Below, in pieces: positions 10,209-21,898 of a stretch of 64,000 bases of DNA. Within the stretch, counting starts at the first letter, position 1. Each line of letters starts with the position of its first letter. Under the pieces are notes generated by a model, which saw nothing but the letters and a program-made list of their open reading frames with translations, made no database searches and was not told the origin of the DNA. This DNA comes from Areca catechu (taxonomy: Eukaryota > Streptophyta > Magnoliopsida > Arecales > Arecaceae), in NCBI GenBank assembly GCA_021397845.1, contig CM038050.1, positions 9,180,471-9,244,470 on the forward strand, in the 5' to 3' direction. Position numbers and translations under genes: made by a program.

Positions 10209-11652
10209 TATTGCTGCCAAGACCATCGTGGCCCGTAGCTGCTGCCGGTGCCGGAGTGCACTCCTGTCGCTGCCTGCCGGTCCTCTGCTCCTGGAGCTGT
10301 GAAACAGGGATTAGTGACCCGGGCCGGGGTTTCCGGCGGGGGCACTCCGACGATCAAGTCAGTGACGATCCAGGGGAACAGATCCTCCTGGGCCGGTCCC
10401 TCTTGATGGACTCCGTACTAGGAGGAGTGGAAGATGTGTCGGTGAAGGAGAAACGCAACAGGGAGAGAATGATAGCGGGGACAGAGGGGTTCCCTATTCC
10501 TCCGCTTCTCCTTGTTTCTCAGTGGTTTTTCCTCAACCGTGGTGTTGGTGGTGGCGCTTCGCCCTCTTGGTTGAGCTTGCACTTTGTGTTTGTGGTGGAT
10601 TGTTGTTCCTGTGTTACTGGTGTGTTTTTCTTGTTGTTGCGTTACCTCCAGGTTGGTTGTGAACTTGGTTACCATTCGGTGCTTGTCTTGGGATCCCCAC
10701 CGGGTTGTTAGGCACATGCGACGGTGTCCCAGGGAGCCTTTCTTGATTCATGATAGGGTGCATTGTCAGGCGCTCCAGCACCCTCCTTGGTTACTTGTTC
10801 CGGGAAATTTGGGGGTGCCTCGAATGGCGGGCCACCACCCATGGGATTAGAATCTCCCGGTTGGCCTTCTTTCTTGGGTGATCTGAGCAGTTGGTGAGGA
10901 ATGTCGCATCTCGATCAACGCACTGCCTGTCTTTTTGGTGTAACTGGTGGTTTCAGACGGTCAGTACAGTATGGGAGGTGATACGGTACGGTCATCGGGC
11001 GGCTCGCCAGTGTCCTCGACTAGTGAGGACCTCATCCGGGCTGGGGTCGAGCTGGGACGGCAAGGCTCGCTCCACCCTAGGCGCTCCAAGCTCGCGGGGG
11101 TGCCTAGGTGGAGGGCGAAGTGCGGGCCCGGTCCGAAGGGCGCACGCTCGGAGAGGTTCCATATCGGCGGGTGAGCTCTTGGCTCGACCTCGACCGCAGG
11201 GCACTGACCTCCGAGGGTCAAACTCCGGAGGGTGAAAGGCGGACTTGGTCCAGAGGGCGCGTGCTCGGAGAGGCTCCATATCGACGGGTGAGTTCTTGGC
11301 TAGACCTCGACCGCAGGGCACTAACCTCCGAGGGTCTCGCTCTGGAGGGCGGAAGGTGGACCCGATCCAGAGGGCGTGCGCTCGGAGAGGCTCCACATCG
11401 GCGGGTGAGTCCTTGGCTCGACCTCGACTACAGGGCACTAACCTTCGAGGGTCTCGCTCTAGAGAGCGGAAGGCGGCTCCGACCTAGGCATCGAGCTCAA
11501 GAGCTCAACCTGGCGGAGGACTGAGCTCGACTTGCTGTCCTGAGGGAGTTCAGCTCAGCTCGGTAGTGGGGTCCGAGCGGGAGAATCGTCGTGGCATCTT
11601 CTCTTGACGTGGCGTCTACCGGTTTCTCCACATCAGCGGTCCTGCCACATCA
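10209..11652 (-). repeat. 3' LTR of element B
   Basis: Pairs with 17095-18541 along its whole length with scattered substitutions. It begins TATTGCTGCC where the other copy has TGTTGCCACC, so the terminal TG is mutated. U5 (minus strand) carries GATCGTCGGAGTGCCCCC and a CCTGTTT run, related to the U5 of C and I. A 122-bp tandem repeat lies at about 11110-11490. Confidence 0.88.
11110..11495. repeat. 122-bp tandem repeat, three units, in B LTR U3
   Basis: The motif CGGAGAGGCTCCA recurs near 11137, 11259 and 11381. The same array is at about 18030-18370 in the other LTR. Each unit also holds CGCAGGGCACTAACCTCCGA. Open frames on both strands across the array are products of the repeat and are not called as genes. 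Confidence 0.85.
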
Positions 11653-12193
11653 TTTTCCCCCCACTCTCGAGGCTCGTTAGTGTACGGTGCTTGGGTCGAA
11701 GGGAGTAATTACGATGCTGACATGGAAAGGCAAAGATCTGGTATGATGATGGCCATGATTGCTGGCGCTATGGGGACTGCCCCTGCGGGCCAATATGGGG
11801 ATGCCACGTGGCCATGTCCGAGGAGCAGTTAATCCTGGCACAAAATGCAGAGCGACCGGGATACCATTCTCATCGATGGGAGGCATATGGCGCAGATCCG
11901 TTGGTGGAGCGGTTGAATCGGTACGAATCCCTTGGGTCATTTCGAAATGAAAGGAAGGCCTTACCCGAACCATCTATCCTTTTTGAATTCTCCGTGCCTA
12001 CTGCCACCGCGCCCAAGCTTTTTCCTCCTCCCAGTCACCCCGAATTTTTTTATGGTAACAGGTCAGCTTCTTCTTCTTCTTCCTCCTTTCTCCCACCAGA
12101 ATAGGGTTCTTTCCCGAGGTCCGGAGTCTTCTTTCAGTTGAGTCTCCTCTTCGGTCTTCAGCTTTGAGTTCTTCTTCTTCTTTGCCTTTGAGG

Positions 12194-14640
12194 ATGTTCC
12201 ATTTTGGTCTGGGCTTCCATCCCTCCGCTGATCAGAGTGAGGCCGGTCCCTCCGAATGGAGGCCGACATCTTCTTCCTCTTCTTCTGACGGGGAGGGAGG
12301 TGTAGCTCGCTTCGAGCTCAGTAGGAGGTGCCCTCCTGGTCCAGTTCTCATTAGGGAACCGGGATCTAGTCCTTCTTTTCCTCCTCCCTCTGCTCCTGTC
12401 TCCGAGCTTGTCCGGCCTACGGGTCCTGGTGGGGTCGCCTCAACGATCACCGCCGGGGAACTCAGGACTGTCCGGGATGTCTATGGCATCCCACCTTCTG
12501 TCCAGCTCATGATCCCTGATCCGGGGGAGCGGGTCACTTCGAGTGGCCCGAGCCGTCTTGCCTTCTATGAGGGGACCATCTCTGGAGGTCTCCGCTTTCC
12601 CTTCCACCATTTCTTTCTGTCAGTCTTAGATAATTATCGTTTGGTCCCGGCGCAGCTGGTGCTAAACGCTATTAGGGTCATTTTCTCCTTCATTGTGCTT
12701 TGTCATATTCACGGGTTCGTAGCCCGATCCTCTTTGTTCAGGGCTTTCTTTGCCCTGAAGCGCCACCCAACCGAGGATGGGTGGTGGTCTTGTCCTCTCG
12801 CCCGAAGGGCATTAAGTTTGAGCTCCCCTCTTCCGTCAAGGGATGGAAGAGTAAGTTTTTCTTTGTCGAGGTCGAGGGGGTTGACTGGGTCTGGAGCGAT
12901 CCGGACAAGTCCTCCAACCGAAACTCTACGGTCAATGCGGCTGACCGAGATGATTACGAGCAGCTCTGCACCATGCAGATTCCTCCTCTCGAGGTCCTGT
13001 TGTCTGAGCAAAACCTCGCCGACTCCGGGGTCGACCCAACGAATGGGTCGGGTGAGTTCGACCTGAACTTTGTTTTTCCTTCCTTCTTGCACTTCTTATG
13101 TAGTTTTCCACAGGTTCTAACCGCTGCGTAATTTGCATGCAGGTATGATCTTCTCTGAGAGTGATCTTTTGGCTATTACCAAGAAGAGGCGGCCGACCGG
13201 GCTGGCCAGGGAGCCCGCTTCTAGGCGGGCCCGGAGTGAGAGCGCTTCTGTGGCCGACCCACGGTGGTGATCGGTCTAAGCTCGACTGCAGCTACTGGCC
13301 CCAGCTCAGAGGTGCCCCACGTTGCTCCTGTGCCAGTGGAGAGGGCAGCTCCCACGGCTCCGAGGTCCGCCCAGCAGGCCCCCACTGCAGAGCTCGAAGT
13401 GGTAGTCTGGGCGAGGGCTGCCGCTGCTGCTGCTGCACCTTGCCATCCTCCGGGTCCATCTGTCGCCGACGCTGGGGTTGAGGAGACCTATGGCACTCCC
13501 AGGGCCACAACAGATGCGCCGCCTGCGCCGGCGCCGGCCTCCCAACCTACCCCCCGGGGTCCTTCATTCAGCGATGCAAGGCCACTCGCTCAAGGAGAGA
13601 CCCGGAGGGAGGAGGCGTGGCACTATCTCCCCTTCAGGATGGGGCCGAAGAACTCGGTCCTCCGGAGCCCCGAGCTTGCCGAACGCTTGATGGACTTCTC
13701 CATCCAAGAGTGCGATTGGCAAGAGATGGCCGGGATGCAGGTGGCCGATGTCTTCAAGATCTTCTTTTCTCAGTTGTATTCGGTGAGCTCTTTCGCTTCT
13801 TTCATTTATTTTTCATTTCATTTTTTTTACTGGCCTCTTCTTCTTTTTACGGTGCTGATTGGTGCCGAGGCCCTCTACATCAGGAGCCACTTCCAGAGCG
13901 GGGATCGTCTCGAGCGACAACAGGCCATCGAGATCGAATCTTTGAAGGCCGACCTGAAGGAGAAGGTCGGGGCAAGTGGGGCCCTTGAGTTGAAGATCAA
14001 GAACCTTGAAAGAGAGCTCGCCGATGCCGAGAGGCGAGCAAGAGGACTCTTGATGGCTCGTGACTTGGAGCGGAGCTGTTCGAAGAAGGCGATCGATGAC
14101 CTCTCCATCGTCGAAAAGAAATTGAATTGGTACAGTGCCGAGGCCGACCGATACAAGGAGATCGCCCGAGCCGCCCAGGCAGAATTGGCGGCCATGAAGG
14201 AGAAACTTGCCGCTGATGAGAAAGCGGCATAGACGACAACCAACTCGGTGGAGGCAGCCAGGCTGGAGGCCGCCGAGTCGAAGAGGGTGGCCGCTGAGGC
14301 CACGAAGGGCACCGAGAACGCTGTTGCCAACTTTAAGGCTTCGGAGGAGTTCATCGCCGATATCCAGCAAATAGCATCGGACTCCTTTTACAAGGGTTTC
14401 ATGTGCCTGCATGGCCGGGTCAAGGCGCTTGTTCCCGACAAGGACTGTGGCTGCCTCGAGTACCCTTCGGCCATGGAGGAGGAGGTTGATGAAGAGGTCG
14501 TCGTGGGAGGTGCAGGCTCACAGCCTCGGGCACTGGCTGAGTGTGGCCCTTCCGTGGCCAACGCAGCTCAGCCGAAGACTTCTGAGGATGGGAGCTCTCG
14601 GCCTCAGGATCCGTCAGCGAAGCCGGCCGGCACTGAATGA
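12194..14640 (+). pseudogene. Antisense gene of element B (PF04195-type, coiled coil)
   Basis: Starts at ATG 12194, 541 bp from the 3' LTR of B. After a Ser-rich N-terminus the PF04195-like region shows VRDVYGIPPSVQLMIP, GGLRFPFHHFFLSVL and YRLVPAQL. A one-base indel near 12784-12800 shifts the frame, which goes on with SSVKGWKSKFFFVEV. Intron 1 is 13052-13142; intron 2 starts with GTGAGC at 13793. Exon 2 is Pro/Ala-rich; exon 3 is a long coiled coil (LKADLKEKVG, KNLERELADAERRA) followed by a tail with SDSFYKGF. A TAG at 14230-14232 (probably former CAG) and a TGA near 13266 interrupt it. It ends at 14640, with AATCAATGAA at 14741-14750 as a candidate poly(A) signal. The coding region is GC-rich compared with copies A and D. 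Confidence 0.75.
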
Positions 14641-14869
14641 CCCTTTTCTTCCTTGCTTTGCTTTGTACTTTTTGTTTCTTGTACTTGTTTGAGGTCACCC
14701 GGCATGTCGGGGGCCCAGAAAACACTTGTAATTTGTGCTTAATCAATGAAGCTGGGATTGCTTTATCATCCACCCTCTTTGCTTGGTTCTTCCCTTATCT
14801 ATCTTTTGTTTCTTGTATGGGGAGCTCAGGGAGAAGGGTTTCACCTTGCTTGAGGTTAAGTCATAACAC

Positions 14870-15345
14870 TTGAGTGCTGCTGGGCTCGAAGTTCTCTTGG
14901 TCGGAGGTTTGAGCTCCGGTCTTGAGAAGGCGTCCTAGAGCTGGGCTCTGGGACGATGATTGCTGAGAGTTGCTTGGCTCGAAGTTTCCTTGGCTGGAGA
15001 TTTGAGCTTCGGTCTTGAGAAGGCGTCCTGGAGTTGGGCTCGGAGATGATGATTGCTGAGAGCTGCTTGGCTCGAAGTTCCCTTGGCCGGAGATCTGAGC
15101 TCCGGTCTTGAAAAGGTGTCCTGGAGCTGGGCTCGGGGATGATGGTTGCTAAGAGCTGCTTGGCTCGAAGTTCCCTTGGCCGGAGATCTGAGCTCTGGTC
15201 TTGATAAGGCATCCTGGAGCTGGGCTCGGGGATGATGGTTGCTGAGAGCTGCTTGGCTCGAAGTTCCATTGGCCGGAGATCTGAGCTCCGGTCTTGAGAA
15301 GGCATCTTGGAGCTGGGCTCGGGGACGATGGTTGCTGAGAGCTGC
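14870..15345. repeat. ~92-bp tandem repeat, five units, internal to B
   Basis: GCTTGGCTCGAAGTTCCC with GGCCGGAGATCTGAGCTC and GCTGGGCTCGGGGATGATG recurs five times at roughly 92-bp spacing. It lies on the 5' leader side of the minus-oriented element, between antisense gene and primer binding site. Confidence 0.85.
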
Positions 15346-15349
15346 TGAA

Positions 15350-15660
15350 AGTGGTAGCTTCGATGATGCTATATTTTCTTCTTGTTCTCTCTTTCTTTCC
15401 TTCCCCACTCTTCTTCTTTCTCTTTTTTCTTTTCATTCTCATCCTTCTTTTCTCTTCTTTTTTTTTTTTAGAGTGGGAAGATCAAAGGAGAGGATGCTGG
15501 TTGTACCCCCGCCTTGTTCTTTTTCTTTCCTTCCCCTCTCGTCTTCTTTTCGAGCGAGGAGATCAGAGAAGGGGGCTGCCAGGCTTCCCCCTTTTGTTCT
15601 CTTTCTTTCCTTCCCCTCTCGTCTTCTTTTCGAGTGGGGAGATCAGAGAATGGGGGTTAC
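15350..15660. repeat. Pyrimidine-rich tract with triplicated motif
   Basis: A CT-rich stretch in which TTCTTTCCTTCCCCTCTCGT and GGGGAGATCAGAGAA recur about every 80-90 bp. Purine-rich on the minus strand, the transcribed strand of B. No coding sequence supported. Confidence 0.6.
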
Positions 15661-15789
15661 CGGTCTTGATTGCCTTGGAGCTAGGCTCGAGGCCTTCCTA
15701 GACGTGGAGCTAGGCTCGGGCCCAAGGGGTTGCCTGAGATCTTGGCTCAGGTCTTTGGTGCCTTGGAGCTAGGCTCGAGGTGTTGATGG

Positions 15790-16545
15790 GAGCTACAGAG
15801 CCCCATGATCTCTTGGCATCTTGGAGCTTGGCTCAGAGATGTTTGAGATAGAGAGCTGCTTGGCTCGAAGATTCTTCAACATCCTGGAGCTGGGCTCGGG
15901 GATGCTTGGAGTTGGAGAGCTACGCGGCTCGAAGTTCCTCTAGCATCCTGGAGCTGGGCCCGCAAATGCTGAGAAGTGGGAGCTACGTGGCTCGGAGATT
16001 CTTCGACATCCTGGAGCTGGGCTCGGGGATGCTTGGAGTTGGAGAGCTACGTGGCTCGAAGTTCCTCTAGCATCCTGGAGCTGGGCCCGGGAACGCTGGA
16101 AAGTGGGAGCTACGTGGCTTGGAGATTCTTCAACATCCTGGAGCTGGACTCGGGATGCTTGGAGTTGGAGAGCTACGTGGCTCCAAGTTCCTCTAGCATC
16201 CTGGAGCTGGGCCCGGGAATGCTGGAAAGTGGGAGCTACGTGGCTCGGAGATTCTTCGACATCTTGGAGCTGGACTCCGGGATGCTTGGAGTTGGAGAGC
16301 TACATGGCTCGAAGTTCCTCTAGCATCCTAGAGCTGGGCCTGGGAACGCTGGGAAGTGGGAGCTACATGGCTCGGAGATTCTTCGACGTCCTGAAGCTGG
16401 GCTCGGGAATGCTTGGAGTTGGAGAGCTACGTGGCTCGAAGTTCCTCTAGCATCCTAGAGCTGGGCCCGAGAAAGCTGGGAGGTGGGAGCTACGTGGCTC
16501 AGAGGTTCTTCGACGTCCTGGAGCTGGGCCCGGGGATGCCGTTGA
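15790..16545. repeat. ~126-bp (2 x 63) tandem repeat with ACGT cores
   Basis: Alternating half-units: one with GAGATTCTTCGACATCCTGG, one with GAAGTTCCTCTAGCATCC, each preceded by GAGCTACGTGGCTCG. About six double units. Most half-units carry TACGTGGC; two carry TACATGGC, the expected CpG decay product. Long open frames on the plus strand arise from the repeat. Confidence 0.85.
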
Positions 16546-16559
16546 TCCTTTCCTGCAAA

Positions 16560-17074
16560 ACATGCGGATACCCATGCAAGGGAAAAAATCACCATGATCG
16601 TTGGTGGGGGAACTTACCTTACTGGGGGCATCTTTATAGGTTGTAGGCCTTCCTCCCTCGGGGAGTCTGACGCCGCCGAGTTCTTCGAGGTAACAGACCC
16701 CTCCTGATGGAACTTAGGCCGCCTCATGGGGGCCTTCCTGCGATGGTTCGCGATCGTCGTTCTGACGACTGTGGAATCTTTATTTATCTTTCTCCTTCGC
16801 TTCCTCCTCCCCACATGGCAGGGAGATCACCCTCGAGGTCCCCTGTCCCCCGGGTTTTCTTAGGTGCCTGCACGATTCTCCAGGTGACCACGTCCGCTGG
16901 TTTTGCAGTGGGGCGACCGCTGGTGGTTGAAGCCGACGGGAGAATGGCAAGCGCTTGGGGGTTGGACCTAGAAAAGATCGCCTATCTGTTGACCTTTCCA
17001 ACTTATATCGTCACCGCTCTTTTGCGGTGTGTTGGTCTGGGGAGTGACGAAGGACTCAGTCATGCCCGTCTCCC
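16560..17074. other. Element B leader, no recognised domain
   Basis: Sequence between the internal repeat and the primer binding site. This is where gag would begin on the minus strand, but no gag motif like those in A, C and D was found. Confidence 0.45.
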
Positions 17075-17094
17075 CCCTTCCTGGCATGCCAATC
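17075..17094 (-). other. Primer binding site of element B
   Basis: On the minus strand GATTGGCATGCCAGGAAG follows the LTR end ...GGCAACA. It matches the primer sites of A, C, D and I in its GATTGGC core and fixes the orientation of B. Confidence 0.75.
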
Positions 17095-18541
17095 TGTTGC
17101 CACCAAGACCGTCGTGGCCCATAGCTGCTACCAGCGCCGGAGTGCACTCCTGTCGCTGCCTGCTGGTCCTCTGCTCCTGGACCAGCAAAACAGGGGTTAG
17201 TGACCCGGGTCAGGGTTTCCGGCGGGGGCACTCCGATGATCAAGTCAGTGATGATCCAGGAGAACAGATCCTCTTGGTCGGGCCCCTCTTTATGGACTCC
17301 GTACTAGGAGGAGTGGAAGATGTGTCGGTGAAGGAGAAATGCAATAGGGGGAGAATGATAGCGGGGATAGAGGGGTTCCCTGTTCCTCCGCTTCTCCTTG
17401 TTTTTCGATGGTTTTCCCTCAACCGTGGTGTTGGTGGTGGCGCTTCGCCCTCTTGGTCGAGCTTGCGCTTTGTGTTTGTGGTGGATTGTTGTTCCTGTGT
17501 TACTGGTGTGTTTTTTTTGTTGTCGCGTTACCTCCAGGTTGGTTGTGAACTTGGTTACCATTCGGTGCTTGTCTCGGGATCCCCGCCGGGCTATCAGGAG
17601 CATGCGACAGTGTCCCAGGGAGCCTTTCCTGATTCATGATAGGGTGCGTTGTCAGGCGATCCGACACCCTCCTTGGTTGCCTTGTTCCGGGAAATTTGGA
17701 GGTGCCTCGAATGGTGGGCCGCCGCCCGCAGGATTTGAATCTCCCGGTTGGCCTTCTTTCTTGGATGATCTGAGTGGTTGGTGAGGAATATAGCATCTCG
17801 ATCAATGCACCGCCTGCCTTTTTGGTGTAACTGGCAGTTTCAGGCGGTCAATACGGTCTGGGAGGTGCTACGGTACGGTCCTCAGGCAGCTCGCCTATGT
17901 CCTCGGCTGGTGAGGACCTCGTTTGGGCTGGGGCCGAGCTAGGATGGCAAGGCTCGCTCCACCCTTGGCGCTCCGAGCTCGCGGGGGTGCCTAGGTGGAG
18001 GAGGGCGAAGTGCGGGCCCGGTCCGGAGGGCGCGCGCTCGAAGAGGCTCCATATCGGCGGGTGAGCTCTTGGCTCGACCTTGACCGCAGGGCACTAACCT
18101 CCGAGGGTCTCACTCCAAGGATGGAAGGCAGATCCGGTCCAGAGGACGCGCACTCGGAGAGGCTCCACATCGGTGGGTGAGTTCTTGGCTCGACCTCGAC
18201 CGCAGGGCACTAACCTCCGAGGGTCTCGCTCTGGAGGGCAGAAGGCGGACCCGGTCCAGAGGCCGCGTGCTCGGAGAGGCTCCACATCGGCAAGTGAGTC
18301 CTTGGCTTGACCTCGACCGTAGGGCACTAACCTCCAAGGGTCTCGCTCTGGAGGGCATAAGGCGGCTTCGACCTAGGCATCGAGCTCAAGAGCTTGACTT
18401 GGCAGAGGACTAAGCTCGACTTGCTGTCCTGAGGGAGTTCAGCTCAGCTCAGTAGTGGGGTCCGAGCATGAGAATCATCGTGGCGTCTTCTCTTGACGTG
18501 GCACCTGTCAGTTTCTCCATGTCAGCGATCCTGCCACATCA
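17095..18541 (-). repeat. 5' LTR of element B
   Basis: Begins TGTTGCCACC and ends CCACATCA in plus-strand reading. It is the partner of 10209-11652 and keeps the canonical TG. The 122-bp array lies at about 18030-18370. The U5 segment with GATCATCGGAGTGCCCCC and CCCTGTTTTGC is at 17186-17250 (minus strand). Confidence 0.88.
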
Positions 18542-18546
18542 ACACA

Positions 18547-18989
18547 CATAGGGCATGAAGCCGACCAATGTTTAAGGGGCACCCGGCTGATCAATACCCA
18601 AGTTGATCTTGATGATATGTTGACCAATCTCTGTCGAAGAAGATAAACCATAAGAATTATAAAGGATAACGATTGCTGCATGTGCTAGTCCACTAACAGA
18701 CTAACTGTTTTCAATTTTCTTGGCTGGATACGGTTAAGATCTGGGCCTATAAATATCAGCGAGTGGAAGGGAAAAAGGGATTCGAAACAGAGAAATTCTA
18801 GCGCACCCTTTGCTCGACTCTTTTCTCAGACATAATCTATCTAGTCTAGACTTTTGTGGCGAACTTGGGCATTAGCACATCATCCCATCAAAAGCTACAA
18901 GAAGATGAAGAAAAGCTAGATCAACTAGCTACATTCAATTCCAACAAGTTCAATCCAAGCTCAAGCGTCGTAGCACTATGGACACAACA
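18547..18989 (+). repeat. Element A 5' LTR, second part
   Basis: Continues A's LTR after element B and matches 25087-25525. A TATA box (TATAAAT) is at 18748-18754, with the transcript start expected about 30 bp later. The LTR ends GACACAACA at 18989. Confidence 0.9.
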
Positions 18990-19009
18990 GATTGGCACGC
19001 TAGGAAGGG
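18990..19009 (+). other. Primer binding site of element A
   Basis: GATTGGCACGCTAGGAAGGG directly after the LTR end. Near-identical to the site in element D. Confidence 0.75.
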
Positions 19010-19048
19010 ATCTCGACGAGAGATTTTCTCAAGAATCTGAAAGGAAAC

Positions 19049-19705
19049 ATGGTAAAGGGTAGGATGTGAAACTCTCCTGTGGAAGAGGTTCATCATTCTC
19101 CAAGGGAGAATGATCCTGTTCTAGATGGAATGAATGTAGCTCCTGCTGGTAATCTGGATCAAGAACAACTGGGAATCCTCCTAAGTAAAATGGAGGTGCT
19201 TACTGCAGCAGTCCAGAATCTCCAAGAAATGGCTGCAAGTGGACCACCACGGCCTGTTGCTTCAAGGAGCAGCGATCTTCTCTCTATATAAGCAGACGCC
19301 CAGGTCCAAGTCGACGTTCATCTTGCCAACACTCTTCTGGATTGCACTCTCCCTTAAAATAATGCCTCTTCTCTCACCACCATGTTAAGAGATGGGACAA
19401 AGGAAACGCCCTCGATCTTACTCGACATTTTCCAGTGAATCAACCCCTAACAATGCTTAGACTCCTGATCTTGGAAAGACTGATGACTTTGAAAGGAATT
19501 CAGAAAGTTAGAACTACAGATCGCTAGACTCGGTGAACAGAGAAAGACGGAAGATGCTATTTTAACTTGCAACATTCTGCCTCCCTTTTCCAAGAAAATA
19601 ATGGAGGAAAGGATTCCTCACCATTTTAAAATCTCTTAAGTAGAGCCATATGATGGATCGGCTGATCCACTTAACCATTTAGGCAGTTTTAAAGCGCACA
19701 TTATC
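19049..19705 (+). pseudogene. Element A gag remnant
   Basis: ATG at 19049 opens MVKGRM and meets a stop at once. The coiled coil that follows (LLSKMEVLTAAVQNLQEM) matches the gag N-termini of C and D. Near 19560-19705 the start of the gag core is readable: LPPFSKKIMEERIPHHFKI, a TAA where D has Gln, EPYDGSADPLNHLGSFKAHI. Homology to D stops at about 19703, where the copia-like fragment begins. The rest of gag and all of pol are absent. Confidence 0.75.
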
Positions 19706-19718
19706 GAGAGCAAGATCT

Positions 19719-20384
19719 ACTCTGATACCAAATATCGAGAAATGAGACACTTCGCTCAACTCCGCGGAATGCCCGGGATCGACTTGATGCTGCCATGGCC
19801 ATAAAAGGAACCTCACCAGGGAAGGATTGGGGCACACCATCCACTCCCGTCACGGAAGTGTGCCCCCATGGGGCTGTCCACGATAGAGAGAACCAGAGAG
19901 AGGGAGAGAGAAGAAATCAAGAATGGGGAGAAAGAGCATTTCGGCTCTTCTTGCTACCATTAACTGTTGACCACTGGCTCTACACATACAAGATATATAT
20001 ATAGCCCTGAGTTAACATGACTCAGCCCAACAAAACTCTCTCTCCCACTAGGCTAACACATGAGCTTTAAACCCGTCAAAAGAGTCGACTTGAACAGACC
20101 TCGAGCCGACTCGACCAAACCATGAGTCGACTTGAATAGACCTTAAGCCGACTCGACCAGAACTCCAACCTGCTGTCGACCTGTAGGAGTCGGCTCCTCC
20201 ATAGCCTGAGCTGACTCCAACCTCAAGATCTCCAAACCCAAATCTTGAGCCTCCTGGAACACCTCCAGGAAATGATTGGCACGTCTCCAAGTACCCAGGG
20301 ATTGCCTCCAGCATCCCTGCCATGGTCTCCTAAGTCTCTCCAAAGCTTGGGAGCACCACTCAAATCCCAACAATCTCCACCTTG
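19719..20384 (-). mobile_element. Copia-like single LTR with PPT on one side and primer site on the other
   Basis: On the minus strand AAGGTGGAGAT (20373-20384, a typical Ty1/copia polypurine tract) is followed by an LTR beginning TGTTGGGATTTGAG at 20372. A TATA run (TATATATATA) is at about 19992-20005. The LTR ends near 19743, and TTTGGTATCAGAG (minus strand, about 19719-19731) resembles the initiator tRNA-Met primer site. Internal sequence thus flanks a single LTR on both sides. Confidence 0.5.
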
Positions 20385-21898
20385 ATGCCCCCATGCTTTG
20401 GCAAACTTGGCAATGTCCTCAATGCACACCCTGCTGTAATTGCGTGTCCTGATAGCATTGTGCGAATATCCATGCCTCTGCCAATATCCTCTAGCCGCTG
20501 ATATCACCTGGAGACCTCTGGGATGACCACCTCCATAGCTGAAGATCTAGCTCGTATGCTGGCACCACAGATTGTTGCTTTCCTTCTATCTGGCATCAGT
20601 CTATTCTTAGACTTCTTAGAGAGAACCCAGCGAACCTAAACCGGTACTCGCTGTAATTGGAGCTCTACCTGACACAATCTCCAAAGAGCCATGCCATACT
20701 CTGCACTCTCCACTCCACCTGGCTAAGTGCATCCCTGACATCCGTGCAAGGATATGGTTCTCCATACACCTCCCGCTCTGAACATATGTCAAAAACTGCT
20801 CCACCCGTGAAGCCACCTGTCACCGGTGCTCCACCTGAAACTGAAGTCCCCCTGATGCCACAAAAAGAAATCCCGAGGCCAGCATCTCAACGCTGCCCTG
20901 CTGAGCATGACCTGAACCTCGTAACCAGTTGCTGTCTCCTCGGACCCTTCGCATCATCGCGGACCTCTCTGAGACTGTCTCAGATACTCTACAAGCCCAT
21001 AGGAACCTTTGAAACTCAAGAGCTTATCCCAACTTCTCAAATACAGCAACTGAACATAGCAACCATCGCCAGTAGCTGCTCCATCATGTCCCAGCCTGTC
21101 ATAGGCTACATGATGTCCCTCATGTCCCAGCCTGTCTCTAGGCTACATGATATCTACTCCCAGCTTGTCAATAGGCTGCATGATGTCTACTGCATCACGT
21201 GCCAGCCTGTTCATAGGTTGCATGATGTCTACTCCATCACATACCAGCCTGTCCATAGGCTGCATGACATCCCTAGCACTCCCTGAGACTGTCTCCTGTC
21301 TTCCTGAGCTGCCAGCCTCTATCAACTCCAGTGGCTGCACCATCACGTCCCAGCCTGTCCATAGACTGCATGATCATGTCCCAGCCTTAGCTGATGTACC
21401 CGGGTCTCCTGAGACCTTCCTGGTGCTCCCTGAGCTACCAGCATCCATCAACCTCTACTGATATACCTTCCTGGTTGTTCCTGAGACCTATCCTCGGTCT
21501 CCCTGAGCTGCCAGCCTCAATCAGCTCCAATGGCTGCATCATCACGTCCCAGCCTATCCATAAGCTACATGATCATGTCCCAGCATCTGCTAATGTACTC
21601 GGTCTTCCTGAACTAATCAACTTCCAAGACCAACCTCCAGTCACATGAGATACCACACCCACGTATAGCTCCATCACGATCAAGGTAGCTGGAGACCTAC
21701 CAATCGCTTTCCTCCACAGTGACCAAGAACCTAGTCCACTATCGATGGAGCTACCACTCATGCTCTGAAGATCTTCGGTGTGTGTCGCTCCACCTGTACT
21801 GAACCACAGATCACCAGACCTATCAATGCTCCATAGCACAGGACCTGCAGCTCTACTCCACCATCACGAGCACCACAGGATCCATCATCCTCGACTGA
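20385..21898 (-). repeat. Copia-like internal remnant with minisatellite
   Basis: Non-coding C-rich sequence on the plus strand. From about 21060 to 21580 the motif CCAGCCTGTCCATAGGCTGCATGA recurs (units of roughly 45 bp, later joined into units of about 230 bp with CTGAGCTGCCAGCCTC). No copia protein domain was recognised. The right border with element A is not defined. Confidence 0.45.

Larger units (their letters stand above)
10209..18541 (-). mobile_element. Element B: Tat-like non-autonomous LTR element nested in A's 5' LTR
   Basis: Two LTRs of about 1.44 kb (10209-11652 and 17095-18541) flank an internal region of 5.4 kb. The primer binding site lies beside the right LTR and reads GATTGGCATGCCAGGAAG on the minus strand, and a purine run (AGTGGGGGGAAAA on the minus strand) abuts the left LTR, so the element is minus-oriented. 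Its largest gene is on the plus strand. No pol domain was recognised. Flanking target copies are ACGCC and ACACA; the intact LTR of A reads ACGCC-CATAGGGC here, so both mismatches are explained as later mutations. Confidence 0.88.

Noticed and set aside
11108..11524. Open frame of 138 residues and its minus-strand mate
   Set aside because: They are translations of the 122-bp repeat in the LTR of B.
15976..16646. Repetitive frames (SWSWARGC, ILELGPG type)
   Set aside because: Repeat-derived; no start context, no homologue recognised.
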